A DNA stretch of 33,000 bases from a bacterium BMS3Abin03 (lineage in GTDB: Bacteria > Bacteroidota > Ignavibacteria > Ignavibacteriales > Ignavibacteriaceae), in NCBI GenBank assembly GCA_022340715.1, contig JAJDNK010000265.1, positions 1 through 33,000 of the forward strand, written 5' to 3'. The notes beneath the pieces are model-generated. The model saw nothing but the letters and a program-made list of their open reading frames with translations, was not told the DNA's origin and did no database searches. Below, piece by piece: positions 26,301-33,000 of this stretch. How positions within the stretch are numbered: position 1 is the first letter of the stretch; each line of letters opens with the position of its first letter. Made by a program: the position numbers and the translations under genes.

Positions 26301-26985
26301 AATCCAGTTCAAGTTCACGAAGAGTTGATGAAAATTTATTATACCTGTCTGCTTTCTTAGCCTGGCGTTCAAGCGAGTTTACTTTTTTTGTAACTTCTGA
26401 TATAATATCATTCACACGAGTCAAATCATTTTTGACTTCATCAAGTTTCCTGAGTGCTAATCTTCTTCTATGCTTATATTTTTTAACTCCTGCGGCTTCC
26501 TCGAACATCATTCTTCTTTCATCTGCCTTATTACTGAGAATCGTTTCAACCATTTTCAGTTCTATAACCGAATATGCGTTTGCACCAATTCCTGTATCCA
26601 TAAAAAGATTGGTAATATCTTTTAAGCGGCAGAGATTTTTATTTAGAAGGTATTCACTTTCTCCTGATCTGAATATACGGCGTGTAATTGTTATATCTGT
26701 ATACTCGGTTGGTAAAATTCCTTTTGTATTATGAATGGTAAGAGATACTTCTGCCATGCCCATTGGCTTCCTGGCTGAAGTGCCGTTGAAAATCACATTT
26801 TCCATCTTATCGCTTCGCAACATATTGCTTTTCTGTTCACCGAGACACCACCTAAGCGCATCAACAATATTAGTTTTACCACAACCGTTCGGTCCAACAA
26901 TTGCAGTTATCCCTTCATTAAACCTGATATTCGTTTTATTTGCAAAGGATTTAAATCCAAATATTTCTATACCTGACAGATACAA
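23386..26985 (-). CDS. smc: Chromosome segregation ATPase SMC
   Basis: The 1199-residue core subunit of the SMC-ScpAB condensin, which extrudes and organises chromosomal DNA. The N-terminal head has FGFKSFANKT and Walker A GPNGCGKT (31-38). Coiled coils cover about 165-505 and 680-1010. The hinge lies between (about 515-665). The C-terminal head has the signature LLSGGEKTLTAIALLFA and Walker B PFCILDEIDAPLDDAN. Length is normal. The start is TTG at 26985: MYLSGIEIFGFKSF is the family's usual beginning. A GAGG ribosome site overlaps the upstream TGA (8-bp gap), pointing to translational coupling with the GH2-like gene. Confidence 0.98.
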   Translation of the reverse strand: MYLSGIEIFGFKSFANKTNIRFNEGITAIVGPNGCGKTNIVDALRWCLGEQKSNMLRSDKMENVIFNGTSARKPMGMAEVSLTIHNTKGILPTEYTDITITRRIFRSGESEYLLNKNLCRLKDITNLFMDTGIGANAYSVIELKMVETILSNKADERRMMFEEAAGVKKYKHRRRLALRKLDEVKNDLTRVNDIISEVTKKVNSLERQAKKADRYNKFSSTLRELELDYSERELALFDKEIKTSKVSREKKLIRKGEIESQMSILSGNLNDLKRNLEELETELNMKRSEISAQTEKVYSHQSAVSISEERKNSLGKNIERYSGEISELENQKNQSIELIKNGEEEISGIFDQIESSIKKIGELSSNLNGYKTKLEEKQSVYKSGSEELIEKLKVVSGKENELDNLEKKLDEKKKIINKLNDKILGITNNVAKTVGYIEDLDNERKSVNEKIKLSEETYSQKQKEKENLEKQLNDLKTKELELKSTINNVRDKIIFIQDLVENLEGFSAGSKALVENSGWNKKEAVLLANSGNATSEYRIAVEAALKNNLNNILIESLDDLKSGIEYLKKNEAGKASFYFYRNGRSNQKGLVAGLERWNVKRSKKKLRKVKDVYGFAPEFVQTATKWKPYFDSLLENVVIVENLETALQLSGKFGFFKFVTKEGDYIDSNGIIEAGSVPRVDDSLFGRKQLLDELKNELPSYQNKLSEIEKQIEDIDSRINSIDLKDISERGRMLLNDLANIEKQIAQFEFEKNKFNDEIETTHIQVRELAAESVNIDNERLNVNEELEKLIEDRMSTEKSLSDIENAVIEIDHEYKSAIESHNNEKLLLERLQGDKRNLENRKENAENNINSIKNTIERRKEDINRANDEIKNIEIDIEKKSIELKDLLNIKDSMQVEVGKIEEEHSTLRVKVNQQDNNLNELRNEKESISDEMHSIDIKLNELKLKSENLIEHIKENYSLKLEHKQFADLDTFNFTEQNAEVHMLKDKIKNLGPINLLAYSEYEEEKQRQDFLLKQREDLLESEKDIVKTIEEINNTAQEKFTNTFELIRGHFIEIFRGLFNPGDEADLRLEENVDPLEAKIEIIAKPKGKRPTSIDLLSGGEKTLTAIALLFAIYLVKPSPFCILDEIDAPLDDANIDRFTKILEDFSSDTQFIVVTHNKRTMEAAQTMYGVTMQDEGVSKLVSVLFNEDFDFVAQG

Positions 26986-26993
26986 ATCTTACC

Positions 26994-29588
26994 TCAACCT
27001 AAAATACTGTATTGCTTAAATGTAAAAAGGATATACTGTATTGCAGAGTTCTTTACTTCAAAATAGAATAATACTCCGCTAACTAACAGGAGAATAAACA
27101 GAATGCTATAAAAATAAACCGCCCCCGGATTAACATCAAAAATAACATAAATACCTTTTAATAAACGATATAAAATCCATACAAAAAGAACAATCAAAGC
27201 AAAATAAATATATACATTGAAAACATCGGCTACCAGAACGCGATAAAGCACAATGCCAAGGGGAATCAAAAAAACCATCGGAAGCAATGCCCAAATCACT
27301 GTGAAGTAAATGCTTGCTAAATAAACCCGCATTCTTATAAAAAGTGAAGCGGTTTTTATTATCAGTGCAATAACCAAAATGAATAATATTCCAATGATTG
27401 TAATCCAGACTATTGCATTAAACGGATGCCAACAAAGATAGTTTATTACCTTAAGAAGAGCAGGATAGCCAAATGCAAGCAAGAGTTTTTCAAAAATTAA
27501 ATCCGTTTTCAGATAGTATAAAATATTACCGATAATCAGTGCATTAACTATTACGATTATAACGCCTAAAAACGTGGTATGGTAAGCAGACATGATTCTC
27601 TGATCTCTGACATCGGCGTAAAAATTGTATGGCTTCAATAACGCTCTTGATGCATCCTCCCTGAATTTTCTGCCTGAATTAACAAGTACGCCCATCAGGA
27701 GAGCTAATCCCAGACCGAACAAAATAAAAACCATAGGGGCATCATCTTTTTTGCTGCCTATCGGAATCGTTACATTTTCAGTGTTGTTTAATTTTGATGA
27801 TACTACTTTAAACGCCAGTCTGTTTGTTGTTCTGTTCTCATCTACCAAACCGAAATTGTAAATATTTCCGCTATTATATCCGAACAAGAGAGAAGAATAA
27901 TCACCGCTGATATCCATAATACTATTAATAAAATACCCAAATCCGGAATGGCTTTGAGAATAATCAATTAAGTCGGCAAAATATTTTGCCTGGGCTTCGT
28001 ACGAATATTTGTTGACGTAACCATCGCTGTTACCCTCGTTAACTGTGTACGTTGCACTCGCTATGAATATTCTGCCTGTACCGAGTTCATTTTGCAAACT
28101 TGTAATTTCATCTTCTTTATCAGAAGGAAGTTCATTTATCAGCTCAAGACCGTACATATCCAGATTCTGAACATCTTGAATATCAAAATTTCCAAACGTG
28201 GCGTAAGTAACCCAGTTTGTATTTTTTTTAACGAGATCACCAAGATTTATTAATAGAGAACGATGAGCATCGATTGAAGTTAAATACGTTGTACCTAATC
28301 CAATTGCAGCTACAGCAGAATATTTTTTATAAGCATTAAAATAGCTTGAAAGGAAATAGCGACAGCGTGTAACAAAATTCTGATCCTGACTTATCTTCTC
28401 GGGAATCATTCCCACCGGAACTTCAATAAATGCAAGTAATCCATACTTCTCACACAAATGCAAGCAATATGGATGAGGCACTTTCTTCTCGATTCTAACT
28501 GTATTAAATCCTGCATCTTTTATCAACCTGATATCGTCTTCGAACTGACTGTAATCCATCATATCACCAAATACACTGAACTCAGGGATATAGGTAACTC
28601 CCTTAATCTTAAAATCATTGCCATTTAAAGTCACGGTTCTGTCCGTAACTCTAAAATCGTAAAGAGCTATTGTTCTTTCTATTACATCTAGGAGGTTTGA
28701 TTCCTGCCACAATTCAACGCGCACAATATATGATCCGGGATTATCCGGCGACCATAACACAGGATTTCTAATTTTAGTCGAATTGTCTATGACTTTTTCC
28801 CTGTTTCGTCTCAAACTAAATACTTGAGATTCTGTTTCATAATCAAATGAGCTATCGGGAGATAGAACACGATATTTCAGAACCAATCCCGAAATAGTAT
28901 TGGGTAAATTGTTTACAACAGCACTGCGGTTTATCACAGATGCATGGATATTCAGCTTTGCTTCGTTTCTATTATTATCTATCGTTTTGCCAAGTTCCAG
29001 GTTACTTATATTTATTGCCGGTATTTTATGAATGTAAACATCGTGAAGTATACCGCCATAATTTTTTGAAAACCAGAATCTCTGTTTAAGAGGAATTGTG
29101 ATTTCGGAATCCAGTTTGTAAAACAGATCTACAGATAAAATATTCGCTGAGTCACTTCGAAGAATATCCCTTGAAAGATCTATTCTGAAAGGAAATTCAC
29201 CACCTACATGTCTGTAAATTATAACATTGTTAACTGAAATATCGGCTCGATAGTTTAGTCCAAGAAATATAAGCTCAAACGAATTTGTCTGAAGTTCTTT
29301 TTTGGTTAAAGAGAATTTTTTTTCAAAAATGAATTCACCTTCGCCCTCAAAAACCGATGGAATGGTAACAGATACTTTTTTGTCGGATTTTTCAGTTGCA
29401 GAATATACTTCCCACTTTCCGTTTAACAGGGTAACATCCCTAGTTTCTGTAATGCCGAAAAATGAATAATCGAGAAGGTCGGGTTTGTAATTTGGTAATC
29501 CCCGGAATACTACCTGAGCCGAAGCAAATGAATTTAAAATAATGGCAAAAAGAAAATAAAATAGCAGGATATTTTTGCGAGTCAGCAT
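26994..29588 (-). CDS. GH2-fold protein (probably non-catalytic) fused to polytopic membrane domain
   Basis: An 864-residue protein. After a signal peptide (1-24, cleavage near FASA) comes a beta-galactosidase-type sugar-binding jelly roll (about 50-195), an Ig-like domain (about 200-315) and a TIM-barrel-like GH2 region (about 320-620; e.g. IKDAGFNTVRIEKKVPHP). Where active GH2 enzymes have the acid/base Asn-Glu after the strand, this protein reads AAIGLGTTYL. Where the nucleophile Glu is expected it reads IFIASATY. Both glutamates thus seem absent. The C-terminal about 220 residues hold six or seven membrane helices. A membrane-anchored carbohydrate-binding or sensing role is an inference. 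It heads the smc-lpx-ppdK operon, with a promoter at 29626-29656 and the smc start 8 bp after its stop codon. Confidence 0.78.
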   Translation of the reverse strand: MLTRKNILLFYFLFAIILNSFASAQVVFRGLPNYKPDLLDYSFFGITETRDVTLLNGKWEVYSATEKSDKKVSVTIPSVFEGEGEFIFEKKFSLTKKELQTNSFELIFLGLNYRADISVNNVIIYRHVGGEFPFRIDLSRDILRSDSANILSVDLFYKLDSEITIPLKQRFWFSKNYGGILHDVYIHKIPAINISNLELGKTIDNNRNEAKLNIHASVINRSAVVNNLPNTISGLVLKYRVLSPDSSFDYETESQVFSLRRNREKVIDNSTKIRNPVLWSPDNPGSYIVRVELWQESNLLDVIERTIALYDFRVTDRTVTLNGNDFKIKGVTYIPEFSVFGDMMDYSQFEDDIRLIKDAGFNTVRIEKKVPHPYCLHLCEKYGLLAFIEVPVGMIPEKISQDQNFVTRCRYFLSSYFNAYKKYSAVAAIGLGTTYLTSIDAHRSLLINLGDLVKKNTNWVTYATFGNFDIQDVQNLDMYGLELINELPSDKEDEITSLQNELGTGRIFIASATYTVNEGNSDGYVNKYSYEAQAKYFADLIDYSQSHSGFGYFINSIMDISGDYSSLLFGYNSGNIYNFGLVDENRTTNRLAFKVVSSKLNNTENVTIPIGSKKDDAPMVFILFGLGLALLMGVLVNSGRKFREDASRALLKPYNFYADVRDQRIMSAYHTTFLGVIIVIVNALIIGNILYYLKTDLIFEKLLLAFGYPALLKVINYLCWHPFNAIVWITIIGILFILVIALIIKTASLFIRMRVYLASIYFTVIWALLPMVFLIPLGIVLYRVLVADVFNVYIYFALIVLFVWILYRLLKGIYVIFDVNPGAVYFYSILFILLLVSGVLFYFEVKNSAIQYILFTFKQYSILG

Positions 29589-29625
29589 CCGGGATGTATC
29601 ACCTAAGTATAATATATAAAACTTG

Positions 29626-29656
29626 CAAATATACTAACGAAACGAGGCGAAATCAA
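29626..29656 (-). promoter_or_regulatory. Bacteroidetes-type promoter of the GH2-like/smc operon
   Basis: On the minus strand TTG (29656-29654), exactly 20 bp, then TATATTTG (29633-29626) fit the -33/-7 form TTG-N19-21-TAnnTTTG of Bacteroidetes sigma-A promoters. The element ends 37 nt before ATG 29588. The tpiA promoter has the same spacing. Confidence 0.65.
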
Positions 29657-29725
29657 CGGAATTCACAGCATCTGGGACCTCAAAATCGCTGCTATTTAAG
29701 CATATCACAGTAAATTAATTATAAT

Positions 29726-30478
29726 TCAGGTGGAGGCTATTATGCTTAAAAATGAATCTGCTTTTAAACAGGCACCCCCGATCAATGCACCATCAATATC
29801 GGGTTGAGATAACAAAGATGCAGCATTATCAGGTTTAACGCTTCCGCCATACTGGATAATTATTTTTCCCCCGGATTCTTTTGAAAAGTTTTGTGAAATA
29901 TAATTTCTTATAAAAGAGTGCACTTCCTGAGCTTGTTCGGGAGTTGCGGTTTTACCTGTTCCTATTGCCCAAATTGGTTCGTAAGCGATAATAATATTGT
30001 TCAATTCTTCAGATGAGATTCCATCCAGTCCTTTGTGAAGCTGTTTTTCAACAACACTGTTTGTAATTCCTTCTTCTCTTTGAGCAAGAGATTCTCCGAT
30101 ACAGAAAATAACTTTTAAGTCGTCAGCAAGAGCTTTTTTATTTTTTTTATTTATGAGGTCATCTTTTTCGCCAAAAATTGTCCGTCTCTCGGAATGCCCG
30201 ATTATAACATAATCACATCCGACAGATTTTAACATACCTGTCGATACTTCTCCGGTAAAAGCACCATCGTTTTCATGATAAACGTTCTGAGCACCGAGCT
30301 TAACAGGTGTGTTTTTAATTAGTGAATGAACTTCGCTTAAAGAGGTGAATGGCGGACAAACAATAACATCACATTTATTATCATTACCTAACCCATCTAT
30401 TATTCCCGATACAAGATTCTGTGATTCGTTAAGGTCTTTGTTCATTTTCCAGTTGCCGGCTATAACTTTTTTACGCAT
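29726..30478 (-). CDS. tpiA: Triosephosphate isomerase
   Basis: Interconverts dihydroxyacetone phosphate and glyceraldehyde 3-phosphate in glycolysis and gluconeogenesis. All catalytic parts are visible: GNWKMN with Lys11, IIGHSERR with His95, AYEPIWAIGTGK with Glu167 and the flexible loop after it, and the phosphate-binding IIQYGGSV and DGALIGGACLK segments. 250 residues is the normal length. ATG 30478 has a GAGG ribosome site. It is transcribed alone from the promoter at 30518-30548. No strong terminator was recognised in the 137 bp after its stop codon, where the promoter of the next operon lies. Confidence 0.98.
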   Translation of the reverse strand: MRKKVIAGNWKMNKDLNESQNLVSGIIDGLGNDNKCDVIVCPPFTSLSEVHSLIKNTPVKLGAQNVYHENDGAFTGEVSTGMLKSVGCDYVIIGHSERRTIFGEKDDLINKKNKKALADDLKVIFCIGESLAQREEGITNSVVEKQLHKGLDGISSEELNNIIIAYEPIWAIGTGKTATPEQAQEVHSFIRNYISQNFSKESGGKIIIQYGGSVKPDNAASLLSQPDIDGALIGGACLKADSFLSIIAST

Positions 30479-30517
30479 TGTATCCTCTGTTTTTATATTC
30501 TACAATTTTTGTGATTT

Positions 30518-30548
30518 CAAAATTACTAAAGCTTGCTCTTTGCATCAA
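30518..30548 (-). promoter_or_regulatory. Bacteroidetes-type promoter of tpiA
   Basis: On the minus strand TTG (30548-30546), 20 bp, then TAATTTTG (30525-30518) match TTG-N20-TAnnTTTG. The element ends 39 nt before ATG 30478, almost the same layout as at 29626-29656. The rest of the 187-bp divergent gap (30479-30665) shows no comparable element for the plus-strand transporter. Confidence 0.65.
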
Positions 30549-30665
30549 TAATTTCATTTAATAAAGAAGATTAAAATATGTAACAGAATTCTTTCAAGAT
30601 AGCAAATTCTGAATGTGCTTTATGAATTAATACTATTTTAGCAAACAATATCTTATTTTATTTAG

Positions 30666-31826
30666 ATGAAGCTGAAATCAATTCCAAAGCAGGTAGTAAT
30701 TCTCGGTCTGGTAAGTCTGTTTACAGATATAGCCAGTGAAATGCTTTATCCTGTTACCCCTATTTTTCTAACCGCCGTGCTCGGATCTTCAATGGCTGTA
30801 GTCGGGATAATCGAAGGAATTGCAGAAATAACAGCAGGTTTATTAAAAGGTTACGCCGGTAATCTTTCAGATAAAATTGGTAAACGTTCGATATTTGTTA
30901 TAATTGGCTACAGCTTATCAGCATTATCAAAACCGCTGCCCGGAATTTTTCCTAATATTTCCAGTGTAATAATTTCGAGAACAACTGACAGAGTTGGAAA
31001 AGGGATAAGAACTGCTCCGCGCGATGCTTTACTCGGAAGTTATTCTGAAGGAAACAGTGGAGCAATTTTCGGATTTCATAGAGGAATGGATACGCTCGGA
31101 GCAGCAATCGGTCCATTGGCTGCGATTCTTCTTCTCTATCTTTACCCGGATAATTTTCAATTGGTTTTTCTTGCAGCATTTGTTCCATCAGTTATTGCAG
31201 TTTCATTTACATTTATTGTAAAAGACCGAACTACTACAGGAAAATCAAAATCGCAGTTAAGTTACGCTATATTCTGGAAAACTTCATCGAAACAATACAA
31301 AATATTACTTGTTTTAATTGTCATCTTTTCTTTTGTAAACAGCAGCGATGTTTTTCTCATCTTAAAATCAAAATCAATTTCAGGTTCAGATATTTTAGCA
31401 ATACTTGGTTATGTTTTTTACAATTTGATTTATGCAGTTACCTCATATCCATTTGGAAAATTATCAGATAAATTTGGAAAAAACCTGATCTTCGGAATTG
31501 GCTTACTCATATTTTCTCTCATTTACTTTGGATTTGCTCTTTCAACAGAAATGATTTTTATCTGGATACTTTTTGCATTTTATGGTATTTACTCAGCTTC
31601 GACAGAAGGAATTTCAAAAGCGTGGATTTCAGATTTGGTCTCAGATGAAATGCGCGGCTCTGCAATCGGTTTGGTAACAATGCTATCCAGTTTTTCAATC
31701 ATGCTTGGTTCATTTACTGCCGGAGTTTTGTGGGATAGTTATGGTTCAACTGTTCCTTTTTTGTTGTCGGCAGTTGTTAGTTTAGTAGTTGGCGTTCTGA
31801 TTCTTTCGTTAAAATTCATGAAATAG
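30666..31826 (+). CDS. Major facilitator superfamily transporter
   Basis: A 386-residue polytopic inner-membrane protein with about 11-12 hydrophobic segments, probably a proton-coupled exporter or importer of a small molecule. The loop 2-3 motif reads GNLSDKIGKR (about 65-74), repeated in the second half as GKLSDKFGKN. The conserved RTTDRVGKGIRTAPRDALLGS (split, about 105-125) and FHRGMDTLGAAIGP segments mark a widespread but poorly characterised MFS subgroup often annotated only as MFS transporter. Substrate is not known. It is divergent from tpiA and sits 97 bp before queC, with no clear terminator between, so co-transcription with queC is possible. Confidence 0.92.
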   Translation: MKLKSIPKQVVILGLVSLFTDIASEMLYPVTPIFLTAVLGSSMAVVGIIEGIAEITAGLLKGYAGNLSDKIGKRSIFVIIGYSLSALSKPLPGIFPNISSVIISRTTDRVGKGIRTAPRDALLGSYSEGNSGAIFGFHRGMDTLGAAIGPLAAILLLYLYPDNFQLVFLAAFVPSVIAVSFTFIVKDRTTTGKSKSQLSYAIFWKTSSKQYKILLVLIVIFSFVNSSDVFLILKSKSISGSDILAILGYVFYNLIYAVTSYPFGKLSDKFGKNLIFGIGLLIFSLIYFGFALSTEMIFIWILFAFYGIYSASTEGISKAWISDLVSDEMRGSAIGLVTMLSSFSIMLGSFTAGVLWDSYGSTVPFLLSAVVSLVVGVLILSLKFMK

Positions 31827-31880
31827 AATTTATTAGCTTTCCGGAAACAATAGTTATTCATAAAATTCTCCTATTTCATT

Positions 31881-31896
31881 CAAAATAGCTATTTTG
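31881..31896. promoter_or_regulatory. 16-bp perfect palindrome upstream of queC, candidate operator
   Basis: CAAAATAGCTATTTTG is a perfect 16-bp palindrome without a spacer. It ends 27 bp before the queC ATG, where a repressor dimer could block transcription. The lack of a loop and of a T-tract argues against a terminator. The binding protein is unknown. Confidence 0.4.
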
Positions 31897-31923
31897 CGAT
31901 TTAAAATATCATAACCTGATTTA

Positions 31924-32619
31924 ATGGACAAAAAGAGAAAAAATATTGCTGTAGTTGCAGTCAGCGGTGGACTCGATAGCTGCGTAACTGCTGCTATGGC
32001 AAATCGTGAATACGAACTTGCTTTTGTACATTTTAACTACGGACAGAGAACCGAAAAAAGAGAATTAAAAGCTTTTAACGATATTGCTGATTTTTACAAT
32101 GTTGAAAAACGTCTTATAGTTGATATTACTCATTTGTCTAAAATCGGCGGCTCTTCACTCACTGATAAAAATATAGAAGTATCAAAGGCGGATTTATCAA
32201 ATAAGATTATTCCTTCTTCATATGTTCCTTTCAGGAATGCAAACATATTATCTGCTTGTGTAAGCTGGGCGGAAGTGATTCGGGCAAATGCTATTTTTAT
32301 TGGTGCCGTATTTGAAGATTCTTCCGGTTATCCCGATTGTAGACCGCATTATTTTGATGCTTTTAATAAAGTAATAGAGCTCGGTACAAAACCGGATACA
32401 AACATTAAAATTATTACACCGGTAATCAGGTTATCGAAAGCAGAAATAATTAAAGAAGGAAAAAATCTCGATGCACCTTTCCATTTTACCTGGTCGTGTT
32501 ATCAGAATGAAGATGTGGCCTGCGGTGCTTGTGATAGTTGTGCTCTAAGATTGAGAGGATTCCAACAAGCTGGAATTGAAGATCCGATTCCGTATAAACA
32601 AAAACCGGTTTATAGCTAA
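31924..32619 (+). CDS. queC: 7-cyano-7-deazaguanine (preQ0) synthase
   Basis: Converts 7-carboxy-7-deazaguanine to preQ0 with ATP and ammonia. The PP-loop is SGGLDS (14-19), followed by FVHFNYGQRTEKRELKAF, the PFRNANILSACVSWAE block, GAVFEDSSGYPDCRP, and a C-terminal zinc site with four cysteines (SCYQNEDVACGACDSC, about 197-212). 231 residues is normal. It is followed 30 bp later by queF, the next enzyme in the pathway, so the two probably form an operon. A perfect palindrome lies just upstream. No preQ1 riboswitch was recognised in the 97-bp leader region. Confidence 0.97.
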   Translation: MDKKRKNIAVVAVSGGLDSCVTAAMANREYELAFVHFNYGQRTEKRELKAFNDIADFYNVEKRLIVDITHLSKIGGSSLTDKNIEVSKADLSNKIIPSSYVPFRNANILSACVSWAEVIRANAIFIGAVFEDSSGYPDCRPHYFDAFNKVIELGTKPDTNIKIITPVIRLSKAEIIKEGKNLDAPFHFTWSCYQNEDVACGACDSCALRLRGFQQAGIEDPIPYKQKPVYS

Positions 32620-32649
32620 GAATGAAAATGAAAGTTCTAAGAGGAGAAA

Positions 32650-33000
32650 ATGAAGAATAAATTAAACTTACTTGAAACATTCAAAAACGAATATCCCAAC
32701 AGAGATTATAACATTATTCATGTTGCTCCCGAATTTACATCCTTATGCCCAAAAACAGGTCAACCGGATTTTGGAACAATTACAATTGAATACGTACCCG
32801 ATAAAATTTGTGTTGAATTAAAATCATTAAAGCTGTATTTAAATTCCTTCAGGAATGATGGAATTTTTTATGAGAGCGTTGCAAACAGGATACTTGACGA
32901 TCTAGTAAATGTATGCAAACCACGCTATATGCTAATTACTGCAGAGTTTAACGTGCGTGGAGGAATTTCATCCATTATTGAAGCCGAGTATATTAAAACA
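32650..33000 (+). CDS. queF: preQ0 reductase, QueF type I (partial, 3' end outside window)
   Basis: NADPH-dependent reduction of the preQ0 nitrile to preQ1. The 117 visible residues include [16 protein letters not shown] with catalytic Cys33 and Asp40 at the seven-residue spacing of the unimodular Bacillus-type enzyme, then [16 protein letters not shown] (NADPH/substrate region) and FNVRGGIS near the window edge. ATG 32650 has a strong ribosome site (GAGGAG, 4 bp before the start codon). Only the C-terminal tail is missing. With queC 30 bp upstream and queA at 13279, it supplies the preQ1 used for tRNA queuosine. Confidence 0.95.
   Translation, partial: MKNKLNLLETFKNEYPNRDYNIIHVAPEFTSLCPKTGQPDFGTITIEYVPDKICVELKSLKLYLNSFRNDGIFYESVANRILDDLVNVCKPRYMLITAEFNVRGGISSIIEAEYIKT

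Noticed and set aside
31827..31923. preQ1 riboswitch in front of queC
   Set aside because: No C-rich loop hairpin with the A-rich tail of the preQ1 classes was recognised; only a palindrome was seen.

Overview
The window is AT-rich and gene-dense. It looks like chromosomal DNA from the Bacteroidota/Ignavibacteriota side of the FCB group, most like Ignavibacteriales; this is inferred from gene content, not from a search. The supporting signs are a secreted protein ending in a type IX secretion sorting domain, a lipid A operon with an LpxJ-type (DUF374) acyltransferase, an LA_2272-type surface-repeat protein, and two promoters of the Bacteroidetes form TTG-N20-TAnnTTTG. No rRNA, tRNA, insertion sequence or CRISPR array was seen.

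Left part (1-11.8 kb). A truncated minus-strand gene encodes a secreted protein made of near-identical 16-residue repeats (48-bp DNA repeats). Upstream of it lie a sigma-54-like promoter and a dyad. Next comes a minus-strand operon: family-5 substrate-binding lipoprotein, two Opp/Dpp-type permeases, a 1189-residue Ser/Thr kinase-ATPase-TPR protein, and a sigma-54 activator with a receiver-like domain lacking the acceptor Asp. The two ABC ATPases of the transporter lie divergently on the plus strand, followed by a YbaK-type Cys-tRNA(Pro) deacylase. Together this reads as a peptide-type importer wired to a kinase and a sigma-54 regulator. The adjoining repeat protein is a possible target.

Middle (11.8-29.6 kb). 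After a hairpin between convergent genes come an LA_2272-type surface protein and a queA-ispD pair. A long minus-strand operon then runs, in transcription order: GH2-like/membrane fusion, smc, T9SS-secreted protein, MtnX-like HAD phosphatase, ICMT-like methyltransferase, lpxB, LpxJ-like acyltransferase, lpxK, ppdK, ending at a hairpin-T5 terminator. It mixes chromosome segregation, lipid A assembly and secreted or membrane proteins.

Right part (29.6-33 kb). tpiA is on the minus strand. A major facilitator transporter and the preQ0/preQ1 genes queC and queF (cut by the window edge) are on the plus strand. With queA upstream, three steps of queuosine synthesis are present at two places.

The most unusual items are the repeat protein with its regulatory region, the transporter-kinase-activator operon, and a GH2-fold protein that seems to lack both catalytic glutamates and is fused to a polytopic membrane domain directly upstream of smc.
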